From NCBI RefSeq assembly GCF_023276355.1, contig NZ_JALLPL010000001.1, forward strand, positions 1,302,001 through 1,366,000: a stretch of DNA of 64,000 nt. The letters are read 5' to 3'. Source of the DNA: Haloplanus sp. XH21 (GTDB lineage Archaea; Halobacteriota; Halobacteria; Halobacteriales; Haloferacaceae). The notes under the pieces were generated by a model. That model saw only the letters and a list, made by a program, of their open reading frames with translations, was not told the DNA's origin and made no database searches. This document shows, piece after piece, positions 6,701-15,640 of the stretch. The position numbers were made by a program, and so were the translations under genes. Positions within the stretch are counted from its first letter, which is position 1. Each line of letters starts with the position of its first letter.

Positions 6701-9574
6701 TTACTCGGTGACTTCCGTCGACGATATGTCGGAATCCCTGACGAGAGCCTTAATCTCGGTCATGTCGAGCGGTTCGATGTCCCGACGAACCCCCGTCTCC
6801 GTATACAGAACACTGGCCGTGATCTCCCGATCCGGGTAGGCGTCGCTGACGACGTGGTAGTAGACACTCAACTGCTTGCGGTACTCCGACTCGCCGTGCC
6901 GGCCGCGGTCAGTCTTGTAGTCGACGATGTCCACGCGGTCCGGCGTCACGTGAACGAGGTCGACCACGCCCGAGATGGTCACGCGCTCGCCATCGACCGT
7001 GAGCGGCAGGTACGCGTCTTCCTCGATCAGTAACGCCCCGTCGAGGCCGTCGATGAACTGCGCGACGTGCGCCTCGTCCGGTTCTGAGTCACGTGGTTCG
7101 ACATCTTCACCGAGCGCGTACGCCTCGGCGAAGTCGTGGACTCGCGTGCCGAACTCGGTCCCGCGACCCCCCTCGACGTCCTCGAACACCTCGTCGCGCA
7201 TGAGCGTATGCGGGGTGTGTCCGCGTGGTCCCTCCGGGACCGGCATCTTGACCTGGAGCGCGGTCTGGTCCGACTCTTCTTGCGTGTGCTCCGCAACGTC
7301 GGGCGTGACTGACTCGACCGCGACCGGGAGCTCCTCAATGAAGGTGTTCGGATCCTCGCCAGCGGTGAAGACGACGTGGCTCTCGGCGCGCGTGATGGCG
7401 ACGTAGAGGAGCCGGCGCTCCTCGTCGTACTCGCGAGGCAGACACGCCCGGAGGACATCGGCTCGCCAGTTGTCGTAGACGTGGGGCAGCCCGTGTGCGT
7501 CTTTCGAGTACACTTTCCGCTGACGCAAGCCAACGGGGTCGTCGTAGGTGACGACGCCGCCACCACCGCCGCCCGGCGGGAACCGCCCGCTGTTCATGTT
7601 CGCCAGGATGACGATGGGGTATTCGAGGCCTTTCGTCGCGTGAATCGTCTGGACGGTCACGGAGTTCGTCCCCGCGCCGGCGTGGACTTCGCGGGTACTT
7701 CCGGCCTCGACACCGCGTTCGATGAATCGGATGAGATCGCCACGCGTCTGCGTGGTCGCGTTGTGGACCGACTGGAGCGTGTGGAGGACGACGTCCGCCG
7801 TCGGCCCGTCGTAGCCGTAGCGAGCGAACACGCGCCGCGCGACGCTGCCGAGCGTCTCCATCGCCCGCAGCTCCTCGCGAAACGCCACCACGTTCTCAGG
7901 GTACGATTCGCGCTCCAGGATCGCGTCGATCTCGTCGAGCGTGTAGCCCGCTCGCTCGAGGACGACGGCCCACCCGCGGTCGATGTCGTCTTCCAGGATG
8001 CGCAGCCAGGCGAGCAGGAGCTTTGCCTGGTCCGTCCGGAAGAGTTCGATCCCGCCCTCGTAGGCCATCGGGAGCCCGTACGCCTCGGCGGTGCCGAGCA
8101 ACTCTCTCCCGAAGTCACGCGTGCGCGTCATCACCGCGATGTCGCCATACTGCGGCGCTCGGAGAGTGCCGTCCTCGTCCTCGACGCGGTAGTTCTCGTT
8201 GCCGACGATCCCTTGGATCTTCGCCAGCACCGCCTCCTGCTCCTCGTCGCTCCGAATCGCCTCGATGGTGGTGTTCTCGTGGTCCGAGTTCGACCGAAGT
8301 GAAACGATACGGTCGTCGACGGCCTCTTCGTCTACGTCATCCAGATTCGCTGCGGGGGCTCGCAGGGCGTGCTCCGAGAAGTCGAGTATCTCCTGAGTGG
8401 AGCGGTAGCTCTCGACGAGTTCGATGGTGGTGACGGGGCTGGTCGGGAACGACACGCGTTCGTGGTCGCGGTTCAACTGGTCGACGAAGCGATCCAGCCG
8501 GCTCTCGAACTCGACGATGTTGTCGACGTCGGCGTACTGGAAGCTGTAGATGCTCTGTTTCCAGTCGCCGACGACGCAGACGTTGTTCGTGCCCGCGAGC
8601 AGGAGCGCGAGCTTGAACTGTATCTCGCTGGAATCCTGAAACTCGTCGATCATCACATACTCGAACGCCACGTCGTCGCGCAGATCGTGGTTCTCACAGA
8701 GCAGGACGAACGCGAACAGCTGGAGCATCCCGAAGTTCAGGTAGTTGCGCCGCAGCGCGAACTGCAGGTACGCGTGGTAGATGTCGTGGACGAACGCCTT
8801 CAGATCCGTGCGGTCTTCCTCGAGGACGCGCCTGGCGAGGTCGTCGGGGACCTGTTTGCCGTCCCCACGAACCGCCGATTTCTCGGGGGCGTCGGGGAGG
8901 TAGCACTTGTTCCGCCCGTAGCGACCGAGCTTCGACCGCAGCACGGACTGTTTGCGCCCGCCGTTTCGCGGTTCGTTCAGCTCGTCGAACACCGCTTTGA
9001 ACGCCGCAAAGTCGCCGTCGAGATGGCGCTCGCCGTCGCGGTACCACCCGTCGGCGTCCGGGAACACGCCCTTCGCCGCGAGCTGGTTGAGCAGGCCGAG
9101 CAACTCGTCCGGATTCGAGAGCGCGCGGAAGAAATCGTCGTACTCGGGATGCTCGTCGCTGAATCGGTCGATGAACTCGCCGAACAGCGCCTCTTCGACG
9201 AGTTCGTCTTCGACGATGCGCGTCGACCCGGTGATGCGGTCGTCGATGCCGAGATACGTCGGGGCGGCGTGCCCGTGCTCCTCGAGGATGTCGTGACAGA
9301 GCGAGTGGAACGTCTGAATTGGGGCGTCCGCGAGTTCGCGCATCCCGTAGTGGCAGTTCCCGACGATGCGCTCTTTCATCTCGGCGGCCGCGTTGTTCGT
9401 AAACGTCACCAGCAGGACATCGTCGGGATCGACGGCATCCTGCGAGACGATGGTGGCGTACCGGCGCGTCACGGTGAACGTCTTGCCCGTCCCGGCGCCG
9501 GCGTCGACGAGATAGAGGCCGTCCGTTCCGTCGATGAGTTCCCGTTGCTGGTCGTTCGGGCCGTGGTCGGTCAT
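6701..9574 (-). CDS. UvrD/AddA-like helicase-nuclease
   Basis: A 957-residue fusion of a superfamily 1A helicase and a PD-(D/E)XK nuclease, as in AddA. Helicase motifs: Walker A DAGAGTGKTF (Lys31), motif II IDEFQDSS (about 309-316), motif III VGDWKQSIYSFQ (about 335-346), motif V TIHATKGLEYPIVIL and motif VI LLYVAITRAE. The C-terminal nuclease (about 808-950) has His813, Asp872 in SGVVDLVHV, Asp885-Tyr-Lys887 in DIVDYKTD and Gln901, so all catalytic residues are present. Together with the next gene it should process double-strand DNA ends for recombination or degrade foreign DNA. It is coupled to its partner by a four-base overlap. Confidence 0.92.
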   Translation of the reverse strand: MTDHGPNDQQRELIDGTDGLYLVDAGAGTGKTFTVTRRYATIVSQDAVDPDDVLLVTFTNNAAAEMKERIVGNCHYGMRELADAPIQTFHSLCHDILEEHGHAAPTYLGIDDRITGSTRIVEDELVEEALFGEFIDRFSDEHPEYDDFFRALSNPDELLGLLNQLAAKGVFPDADGWYRDGERHLDGDFAAFKAVFDELNEPRNGGRKQSVLRSKLGRYGRNKCYLPDAPEKSAVRGDGKQVPDDLARRVLEEDRTDLKAFVHDIYHAYLQFALRRNYLNFGMLQLFAFVLLCENHDLRDDVAFEYVMIDEFQDSSEIQFKLALLLAGTNNVCVVGDWKQSIYSFQYADVDNIVEFESRLDRFVDQLNRDHERVSFPTSPVTTIELVESYRSTQEILDFSEHALRAPAANLDDVDEEAVDDRIVSLRSNSDHENTTIEAIRSDEEQEAVLAKIQGIVGNENYRVEDEDGTLRAPQYGDIAVMTRTRDFGRELLGTAEAYGLPMAYEGGIELFRTDQAKLLLAWLRILEDDIDRGWAVVLERAGYTLDEIDAILERESYPENVVAFREELRAMETLGSVARRVFARYGYDGPTADVVLHTLQSVHNATTQTRGDLIRFIERGVEAGSTREVHAGAGTNSVTVQTIHATKGLEYPIVILANMNSGRFPPGGGGGGVVTYDDPVGLRQRKVYSKDAHGLPHVYDNWRADVLRACLPREYDEERRLLYVAITRAESHVVFTAGEDPNTFIEELPVAVESVTPDVAEHTQEESDQTALQVKMPVPEGPRGHTPHTLMRDEVFEDVEGGRGTEFGTRVHDFAEAYALGEDVEPRDSEPDEAHVAQFIDGLDGALLIEEDAYLPLTVDGERVTISGVVDLVHVTPDRVDIVDYKTDRGRHGESEYRKQLSVYYHVVSDAYPDREITASVLYTETGVRRDIEPLDMTEIKALVRDSDISSTEVTE

Positions 9575-12156
9575 CGCTCACCCTCCAGGAGCAGGTCGCG
9601 GTTGTCCACGTAGCGGTAGTTCGGCTCGCCGCCGAGTCCCCCGATCGGGAAGCGTTCCACCCCGGCGCGTCGGCGGTTCAGTTCCCCGAGGCGCTCGTCG
9701 ACGAAGGCCTCGAACGCGTCGAGATCGTCTTCGAAGAACGTCCGCCCGCGAACGCGCGCCAACTGGCGCATCGCCTGCTTGCAGCCCGACTCGACGTACT
9801 TGTAGTCGCCGACGCGGTCTTTCAGTCGGGCCGTCAGCGTCTCGCCGAACGCCGAGTCGATGAGTTCGCCGCTGTCGGTCGTGTCCGGAAGGTCCGTCTC
9901 GTCGAAGACCGCCGCGTAGTCCTCGTAGTCGACCTGGGAGAGCGTCTTCTGACAGTCGTTCGCGCCGTCTTCGACCAACTCGTCGAAGAACGCCTCGGAG
10001 CGCGCGTGCGCCTCGAACGGCATCGGATGGTAGGAGACCGTCGTCAGCGTGTCGTCGAGATCGACCTCACCGGCGACGACATCGTCGAGCGTATCGAGGA
10101 AGTGGAAGAAGGCGAATTCGAGTCGCTGTTCGGGGTACTGCGAGCGCCAGTGCGTGAGGTACAGGAGCGCTTGGAAGTTCGGCGAGTCGCTGGGTGGGTC
10201 GAGCGCCGAACGTTTGACGATCTGAGCGGCGCTCTTGCGCCGGCCGCTCTTGTGGTCGAGGAGTCGGGACGGCGAGTGAACCAGGTCGATTTTCCCTTTC
10301 ACCCCCAGGTCCTCGTTCTCGAACCACCGTTCGGTGATGGGTGAGTCGATGGGACGATCAAAGCGCTCGGCGAAGACGTTGCTCCCCCAGTCGCTCGTGG
10401 CGGTGAGAAATTCGCCGTCGACTGGCGTGTTCTCATCGAAGAACGCGACGATGGTCTCCACGCCAGCGCGGTATTTCGTCCGGCGCGTCGCCTCGTCGAC
10501 CGACCGGACGAACGGCCGCGTTTCCGCGAGCATATACTCCACCACGTCGTCGATGACGCCCTCGTCGACGAACTCCGGGTGGGTGACGTAGAACTCGGCG
10601 AAGTCGTGGAAGAGGTTCCCTTCTTTGAAGTAGTCCTTGTCGGGGTCGTCGACGAGTCGGTCGAAGAAGTGGTCTCGGGGCGAGTTGACGTAGGTGCCGA
10701 GACTGGATTGGCTGATGGTCGACATCTGGGAGGTGGTGGCCTCGACCGGTTTCTTCTCGAAGCCGTCACCGGAACGGTCGATCCGGGGTGCGTGCGTCGC
10801 CGAATCCAGGTCGCTGAAGCGCTCGAACTCCTCGTCGAGCAGTTCTTCGAAGTAGAGACACGGCGTCACCGGCGACCCGCCTTTCGCGTCTTGGACGAGG
10901 TAGTATTGCGTCGCTCCGCTCTGGAGGAGGAGCTGGAACTGCTGGATGTTGCGCGTGTACTGGGGACCCTGATCGACCCACGGACGGCGCGGCGCCGAAT
11001 GCGTCCAGTCCTCGTCCAGTCCGAGGTAGAAGACGACCGGGCGGTCGACGTAGGCGGCCGACTTCGCGTCGGCGAGCAACACTCCCTCGTTGTCCCGGTC
11101 GATGGGCACCTCGTAACTCTGGAGGTAGAACACAAGCTGGTCCACGGCAGACTCGGTCGCGCGCGTGTCGGCGATGCCGAGCGTCTCCAGTTCGGCACGG
11201 AACCCGTCGAGTCGGCGGTCCACCCTGTCCTCGAACCGGCCGAGCGCCTCAGCGAAAGTCCGGGTTTCGATGTGCCCACAGAAGTCGACGAGCCAGTCGA
11301 GTTCGCGGTCGTCGAGTTCGTACAGGCGCTTCTCGTCGTGCTCGACGTCGAGCGAGATACCGAGTCGCGAGAGGAGCGGCCGTATCTCACCGACGCGCGT
11401 CTCGGTGCCGCCGTGTGCCGCACGGAGCAACTGGACGAACGTGCGGTGGTCGGGGTCGTCGATGAAGCCGGGACCGCCGTAGAACGGGATGTCGTCGGCC
11501 TCCAGCGCGGACTCGATGAGCGCGGAGAACTCGCTCCCTCGGTCGAGCACGACAGCAACGTCGTCGGCGTTCGATTCGGTGACGGCATCGACGACGGTGT
11601 CGACGATGGCCGTGGCGGAGTCGAAGATGTGGAACGGCGGCCGGTCGAACTCCCGTTCACCGAACGTGTCGTACGTCTCGTAGTCGTCGGGGAGGATCGA
11701 TCGCTCCAGCTGCGTTAGTTGGTCGTGTCCGACGACGGCGATATCCTGATCGCCGTCGATGCGGTACTCGGTGAGTCGCCGCGATGTCGTATCGAGACCA
11801 GCGATGTACTCGACCGCCTGGCGCGTGGCGCCGTCGACGTACGCATCGTAGTCGAGGATGGCTTCGAGACGGCCACGGTGTTCCCAGCACTGGAGGATGT
11901 TCCCGATGGCGTAGGCACCGCGCTTCCAGTCGAGGTCGGTCTGCTCGACGAGTTCGAGAAAGGCGATGCGGTCCTCGGCTTCTTCCCGACGGCCCGCCGC
12001 GAGACGACGGGGCGTGATCGCGAACGATCCGAGATGTGGCCGGTCGATGCGACGGTTCAACGCGCTGGCCAGTGGCGCGTCCGGTACCACGACGAGGTCG
12101 TATCCGGCGACGTCCTCGTAGAGGTCGTCGATTGGCTTGGCCCGAGGAAATGACAC
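9571..12156 (-). CDS. AddB-like PD-(D/E)XK nuclease
   Basis: An 861-residue partner of the AddA-like protein. The N-terminal half is divergent (YDLVVVPDAPLASALNRRI) and lacks a Walker A motif; the middle has remnants of an inactive helicase fold (VYLGLDEDWTHSAPRRPW-like region). The C-terminal nuclease is intact: SQSSLGTYVNSPRDHFF, HDFAEFY, then VKGKIDLVHSPSRLLDHKSG with Asp624, Asp634 and Lys636, and a Gln near 662. This layout is like AddB or the family of nucleases paired with UvrD helicases. It is the first gene of the pair. The four-cysteine iron-sulfur staple of bacterial AddB is not evident. Confidence 0.85.
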   Translation of the reverse strand: MSFPRAKPIDDLYEDVAGYDLVVVPDAPLASALNRRIDRPHLGSFAITPRRLAAGRREEAEDRIAFLELVEQTDLDWKRGAYAIGNILQCWEHRGRLEAILDYDAYVDGATRQAVEYIAGLDTTSRRLTEYRIDGDQDIAVVGHDQLTQLERSILPDDYETYDTFGEREFDRPPFHIFDSATAIVDTVVDAVTESNADDVAVVLDRGSEFSALIESALEADDIPFYGGPGFIDDPDHRTFVQLLRAAHGGTETRVGEIRPLLSRLGISLDVEHDEKRLYELDDRELDWLVDFCGHIETRTFAEALGRFEDRVDRRLDGFRAELETLGIADTRATESAVDQLVFYLQSYEVPIDRDNEGVLLADAKSAAYVDRPVVFYLGLDEDWTHSAPRRPWVDQGPQYTRNIQQFQLLLQSGATQYYLVQDAKGGSPVTPCLYFEELLDEEFERFSDLDSATHAPRIDRSGDGFEKKPVEATTSQMSTISQSSLGTYVNSPRDHFFDRLVDDPDKDYFKEGNLFHDFAEFYVTHPEFVDEGVIDDVVEYMLAETRPFVRSVDEATRRTKYRAGVETIVAFFDENTPVDGEFLTATSDWGSNVFAERFDRPIDSPITERWFENEDLGVKGKIDLVHSPSRLLDHKSGRRKSAAQIVKRSALDPPSDSPNFQALLYLTHWRSQYPEQRLEFAFFHFLDTLDDVVAGEVDLDDTLTTVSYHPMPFEAHARSEAFFDELVEDGANDCQKTLSQVDYEDYAAVFDETDLPDTTDSGELIDSAFGETLTARLKDRVGDYKYVESGCKQAMRQLARVRGRTFFEDDLDAFEAFVDERLGELNRRRAGVERFPIGGLGGEPNYRYVDNRDLLLEGER

Positions 12157-12189
12157 GGCGGAACGAGCCGGCTGTCGGCTAATAAATGT

Positions 12190-13245
12190 TCATAGCGCCG
12201 GCAGCGTTATGCTGACGACGGTCCCGGTCGGTTCGTTCGCGTGGAACTCGACCGTTCCGTCGGACATCCTGACGGTCCAGTAGAGGATCCACAGACCGAG
12301 ACCTTGCGTGTGGGCGAGCGGCGTCTCCTCGGGGATGGTTATCGCTTCGAGGTCGGGTTTCGGGATCCCCGTCCCCGTATCAGCCACCTCGAGTGCCACC
12401 GTGCCGTTATTTCGACGATCGAGAGTGACGTGGACGGAGACGTCGCGGGGGTTGTGTTCGATGGCGTTCGTCAGCACCTCGCGGATCGCGAGCGGTAACG
12501 CGACGTGAGCGACCACCCGACACTCCGCCGGGAGCGTCGACGTGACATCTACGTCCGGGTGTTCCTGCCGTAGCTGGTGTAGCTGCTTTTCGAGTATCGC
12601 CGTGAGATCGAGTTCGCTGCGGTCGTCGGTGTCCCAGATAGAGACGATCTTCCGCGTCCGGTCCGTGGTTTCCAGGAGCGCTTCGAGGTGGTCTCGGATC
12701 AGTTCGAGGTCGGCACTGAGATCGTCCGAATCGATTTCGTTCTCGATGTTTCCGAGATAGCCGAGTGCGATCGAGAGTTCGTTCCGAAGGTTGTGTCGCA
12801 GCACCCGCTGATTGATCCGGAGCAGTTTCGTGAGTTCTTGCGTTTTGGCGAGTCGTTCTTTCGACTGCACTGCATAGAGGCTGCTCCGCGTGCCGACCGC
12901 TGCACCGAGTGACGCGGCAAACGAGAGGAGAAAGGAGAACTTCCGATGCGTCCCATCGATCGACCACGTCAGCCAGACGGCAAACGCCAGTGTGGTAAAC
13001 GAGACCGCGACGCCAATCCCTAACAGTAGCGCCCGCCACTGCCCCGCCGCGGATATCGACTGATCCGGGAGCTCATACCCCGTATAAAGCACGATGACCG
13101 AGAGCCCGACAATCATGACCAGTTCGAGAACCGACTCCAGCCCGCCGGGTTCTATTCGGTAATGGATGAGTCCGAGTCCGAAACAGATCCACCCGACGGC
13201 GTAGAATCCGTACCGTGGGTGAATCGATTCGGTTGAAACCCGCAT
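12190..13245 (-). CDS. Membrane sensor histidine kinase
   Basis: A 351-residue kinase with four predicted N-terminal membrane helices (about residues 13-28, 37-57, 70-93 and 103-120) and no sizeable outer domain. The phospho-acceptor region is LRHNLRNELSIALGYLGNIE with His151. The ATPase domain has the N box NAIEHNP, the G1 box DTGTGIPK and the G2-like HTQGLGLWILYW. It has the HNLRNEL pattern typical of haloarchaeal kinases of the HATPase/'HisKA_4TM' type. No response regulator is next to it, so its target is encoded elsewhere. It reads in the same direction as, and lies just downstream of, nothing it obviously controls. Confidence 0.9.
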   Translation of the reverse strand: MRVSTESIHPRYGFYAVGWICFGLGLIHYRIEPGGLESVLELVMIVGLSVIVLYTGYELPDQSISAAGQWRALLLGIGVAVSFTTLAFAVWLTWSIDGTHRKFSFLLSFAASLGAAVGTRSSLYAVQSKERLAKTQELTKLLRINQRVLRHNLRNELSIALGYLGNIENEIDSDDLSADLELIRDHLEALLETTDRTRKIVSIWDTDDRSELDLTAILEKQLHQLRQEHPDVDVTSTLPAECRVVAHVALPLAIREVLTNAIEHNPRDVSVHVTLDRRNNGTVALEVADTGTGIPKPDLEAITIPEETPLAHTQGLGLWILYWTVRMSDGTVEFHANEPTGTVVSITLPAL

Positions 13246-13309
13246 AGTGAACCGTGTGAATTAACCGTTAAATCTCTTCGCTTATAGACATGTCTTCGGT
13301 CGGTGACCG

Positions 13310-13573
13310 TCACTCCTTGACCGAGACGCGTTCCACGCCCTCGTCGGACACCGTCACGTACAACAACACGTCGGCGGTGTCGGAGTCGAACACGTCCGTC
13401 GGTTCGGGGGCACAGCCTGTCATCCCGAGTTCGTTGAAGCCACACGCGCCGCAGACGGCCGCCTCGGGTATCGGCTGATACGTCCCCGACGCGTCGGTCG
13501 CCGGCAGATATCCCGAATCGGTGATCGGCTCGCCGCAGTGCGAACACGTGAGCGCGTCCGGGTCGAGTTCCAT
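13310..13573 (-). CDS. Small zinc-ribbon hypothetical protein
   Basis: An 87-residue protein starting MELDPDALTCSHCGEPI. Two CxxC knuckles (CSHC at residues 10-13, CGAC near residue 41) should bind one zinc ion. The second half (DVLLYVTVSDEGVERVSVKE) looks like a short beta-rich tail. The ATG at 13573 is chosen because a start further upstream would add 25 arginine-rich residues unlike the rest. Its upstream region holds an 82-base structured repeat (13647-13728). Function unknown. Confidence 0.7.
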   Translation of the reverse strand: MELDPDALTCSHCGEPITDSGYLPATDASGTYQPIPEAAVCGACGFNELGMTGCAPEPTDVFDSDTADVLLYVTVSDEGVERVSVKE

Positions 13574-13646
13574 AGCGGGGCTACGACCTGGCGCGTGAAT
13601 ACAGTAGCGGCCGGCCGTGCCGACCCGTCGGTCGGGAGGGGCTCGC

Positions 13647-13728
13647 ATACGGTTTATTGTCAGTCAGTACCGGTGGTTCGCCGAATCGTCTTGACGACCC
13701 ACCGATAGACAGTTACAATACTCCGTAT
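13647..13728 (-). repeat. 82-base structured element, copy A
   Basis: The ends ATACGGTTTATTGT (13647-13660) and ACAATACTCCGTAT (13715-13728) pair over 14 positions with two mismatches. An inner stem (positions 22-30 with 53-61 of the element) also pairs with one mismatch. It shares with copies B and C the boxes TGNNAGYCA (positions 12-20) and GACAGTT (62-68) in the same register, and the same total length. Its outer end coincides with the TGA stop codon of the minus-strand AMP-binding-like gene (13728-13730). No target-site duplication is visible. Confidence 0.75.
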
Positions 13729-14432
13729 CAGACCGTGTCCGGATCGATCCGCCGTGGTTCGGGGGCCGGATCGCTGCCGACGGCCACGTCCGCCGACGCC
13801 CCGCCGCCGTCGGGGATGACGACCGTGCCACCCGCGACCAGCGGCGCCACCACGCCAGCGATCACCGCGTGCGGGTCGGCGAGCGACGCGCGCAGCGCGA
13901 CCGACGTTTCGGCATCGAGGCCGGCGTCGGCGACGATACGCTCCGCCCGCGAGAGGAAATCGCAGTGCGTGAGCGGTGCGTCGTCGGCCGGTCGGTCGAG
14001 CACCGGATCGGCCGGGTCGGGCTCGGCCGGCGGGACCGACGGGTTCTCGCTCCAGACCACGCCCTCCCAGTGGGTCGCCGCCGTCGACGCCGGCGCGTCA
14101 CCGTAGACGACGACTCGCGACGCAGCGGCGTCGAATTCGGCTTCGCGGTCGGCGGGCACCACGACGACCCGGCTCTCGGCGGACGTGTCGAACGCCACTC
14201 GGGCGCCGAGCGACGCGGCGCCGACGCAGGTCTGGAGGATCGGTGGCGACGGATCGGTCGCGAGCGCGACGCGCGAGCCGCGGTGGACGCCGAGGTGGGT
14301 GAGCGCGTGACCGGCTTTCCAGGCGGTCGTGCAGAACTCGTGGTAACTGAACGTCCGGTCACGGGCGTCGATCCGCAGCGCGGGTCGGTCGCTCCGCCGG
14401 TCACGGGCGACCAGGTCGCCGAGGACGCGCAT
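13728..14432 (-). CDS. AMP-binding (acyl-CoA synthetase) N-terminal-like protein
   Basis: A 234-residue protein whose first part resembles the N-terminal domain of acyl-CoA synthetases (RPALRIDARDRTFSYHEFCT, then GVHRGSRVALATDPSPPILQ and ASLGARVAFDT). The ATP-binding P-loop (STG-GTTGxPKG type) and the adenylation motifs are missing, and full enzymes are over 500 residues, so it cannot be a working synthetase by itself. It starts one base after the stop of dnaJ, so it is cotranscribed with the chaperone. The stop codon is formed at the edge of repeat copy A. It may be a conserved short regulator derived from the enzyme, or a gene trimmed by the repeat. Confidence 0.75.
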   Translation of the reverse strand: MRVLGDLVARDRRSDRPALRIDARDRTFSYHEFCTTAWKAGHALTHLGVHRGSRVALATDPSPPILQTCVGAASLGARVAFDTSAESRVVVVPADREAEFDAAASRVVVYGDAPASTAATHWEGVVWSENPSVPPAEPDPADPVLDRPADDAPLTHCDFLSRAERIVADAGLDAETSVALRASLADPHAVIAGVVAPLVAGGTVVIPDGGGASADVAVGSDPAPEPRRIDPDTV

Positions 14433-15587
14433 CTAGAAACTGCTCTTGATCCGCTCGAAGAAGCCCTCGTTCACCTCGACTTCCTCGCCGCCGGCTTCCG
14501 CGAACTGCTCTAAGGCTTCGCGCTGTTCGTCGTTCAGGCTGTCCGGCGTCACGACCTGCACCTGTACGTAGAGGTCGCCGCGACCTCGGCGTCGGAGGCG
14601 CGGCATGCCCTTGTTCTTCAGGCGGAACGTCTCGCCGCTCTGGGTACCCTCGGGGACGTCCATCTCGACGGTGCCGTCGAGCGTCGGCACTTCGACGGTG
14701 TCGCCGAAGGTGGCCTGCGGGAAGGAGATGGGGTGCTGGTAGTGGAGGTCGTCGCCCTCGCGTTCGAAGTCGGAGTGGTCGGCGACGGACACCTCGATGA
14801 GGAGGTCGCCGTTCGGCCCGCGGTTCGACCCGGGCGCGCCCTCGCCTTCCATCCGGAGGGTCTGGCCGTCGCGGATGCCGGCCGGGATGTCGACCGAGAG
14901 CGTCGACTCCTCGCGGACCTGCCCCTCGCCGCCACAGGTGTCACACGTCTCGCTGTAGAGCGTCCCGTCGCCGCCACACCGGCGACAGGTTCCCGTCTGT
15001 TGCATCCGCCCGAACGGCGTCTGCTGGACCTGCGTAACCTGTCCCTGTCCGTCACAGTTGGGACACGTCTCCGCGTCGGCGTCGGGCGGATGTCCCGCGC
15101 CGTCACAGTCCGAACACCGGGTCGGGCGCGTGACGGTGAACTCGCGTTCGACCCCCTCGTACGCCTCTTCGAGGTCGAGTTGGAGCGACGTGCGGAGGTC
15201 CTGCCCCTGTCGGGGTCGGCTGCCGCCGCCGCTGCCGCCCCCGCCGAAGAACTGCTCGAAGATGTCCTCGAAGCCGCCGCCCCCGCCGCCACCGAACGGG
15301 TTACCTCGAGCGCCACCGGCGCCCGCGCCGGGGCCACCGCCGTCGAAGCCGCCGCGCTTCTCGGCCTGTTCGAAGCGCTCGTGGCCCATCTGATCGTACG
15401 CCTGCCGTTTCTCCTCGTCCGTGAGCACCTCTTTGGCCTTCTTGGCCTTCTTGAACTTCTCCTCGGCGTCGGGGTCGTCGCTCACGTCCGGATGGTACTC
15501 GGTGGCTTTCTCTCGGTACGCCTGTTTGATCTCGTCTTCGGAGGCGTCCCTGGACACCCCGAGCACGTCGTAGAAATCCTCAGTCAT
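14433..15587 (-). CDS. dnaJ: Chaperone protein DnaJ
   Basis: A 384-residue type I DnaJ (Hsp40), co-chaperone that stimulates DnaK ATPase and delivers unfolded clients. The J domain (residues 1-70) has the HPD loop in EYHPDVSDD. A Gly/Phe-rich stretch follows (about 80-135), unusually long and glycine-rich. Four zinc repeats come next: CSDCDGAG, CPNCDGQG, CRRCGGDG and CDTCGGEG. The C-terminal substrate-binding domains follow (VEVPTLDGTVEMDVPEGTQ). It lies 53 bases after dnaK on the same strand and is directly followed by the AMP-binding-like gene. Confidence 0.97.
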   Translation of the reverse strand: MTEDFYDVLGVSRDASEDEIKQAYREKATEYHPDVSDDPDAEEKFKKAKKAKEVLTDEEKRQAYDQMGHERFEQAEKRGGFDGGGPGAGAGGARGNPFGGGGGGGFEDIFEQFFGGGGSGGGSRPRQGQDLRTSLQLDLEEAYEGVEREFTVTRPTRCSDCDGAGHPPDADAETCPNCDGQGQVTQVQQTPFGRMQQTGTCRRCGGDGTLYSETCDTCGGEGQVREESTLSVDIPAGIRDGQTLRMEGEGAPGSNRGPNGDLLIEVSVADHSDFEREGDDLHYQHPISFPQATFGDTVEVPTLDGTVEMDVPEGTQSGETFRLKNKGMPRLRRRGRGDLYVQVQVVTPDSLNDEQREALEQFAEAGGEEVEVNEGFFERIKSSF

Positions 15588-15640
15588 CAGTTACTGTGAG
15601 TTACCGTCCCTACCTATTTGAAAAACGTGGCTCGCCGGCG

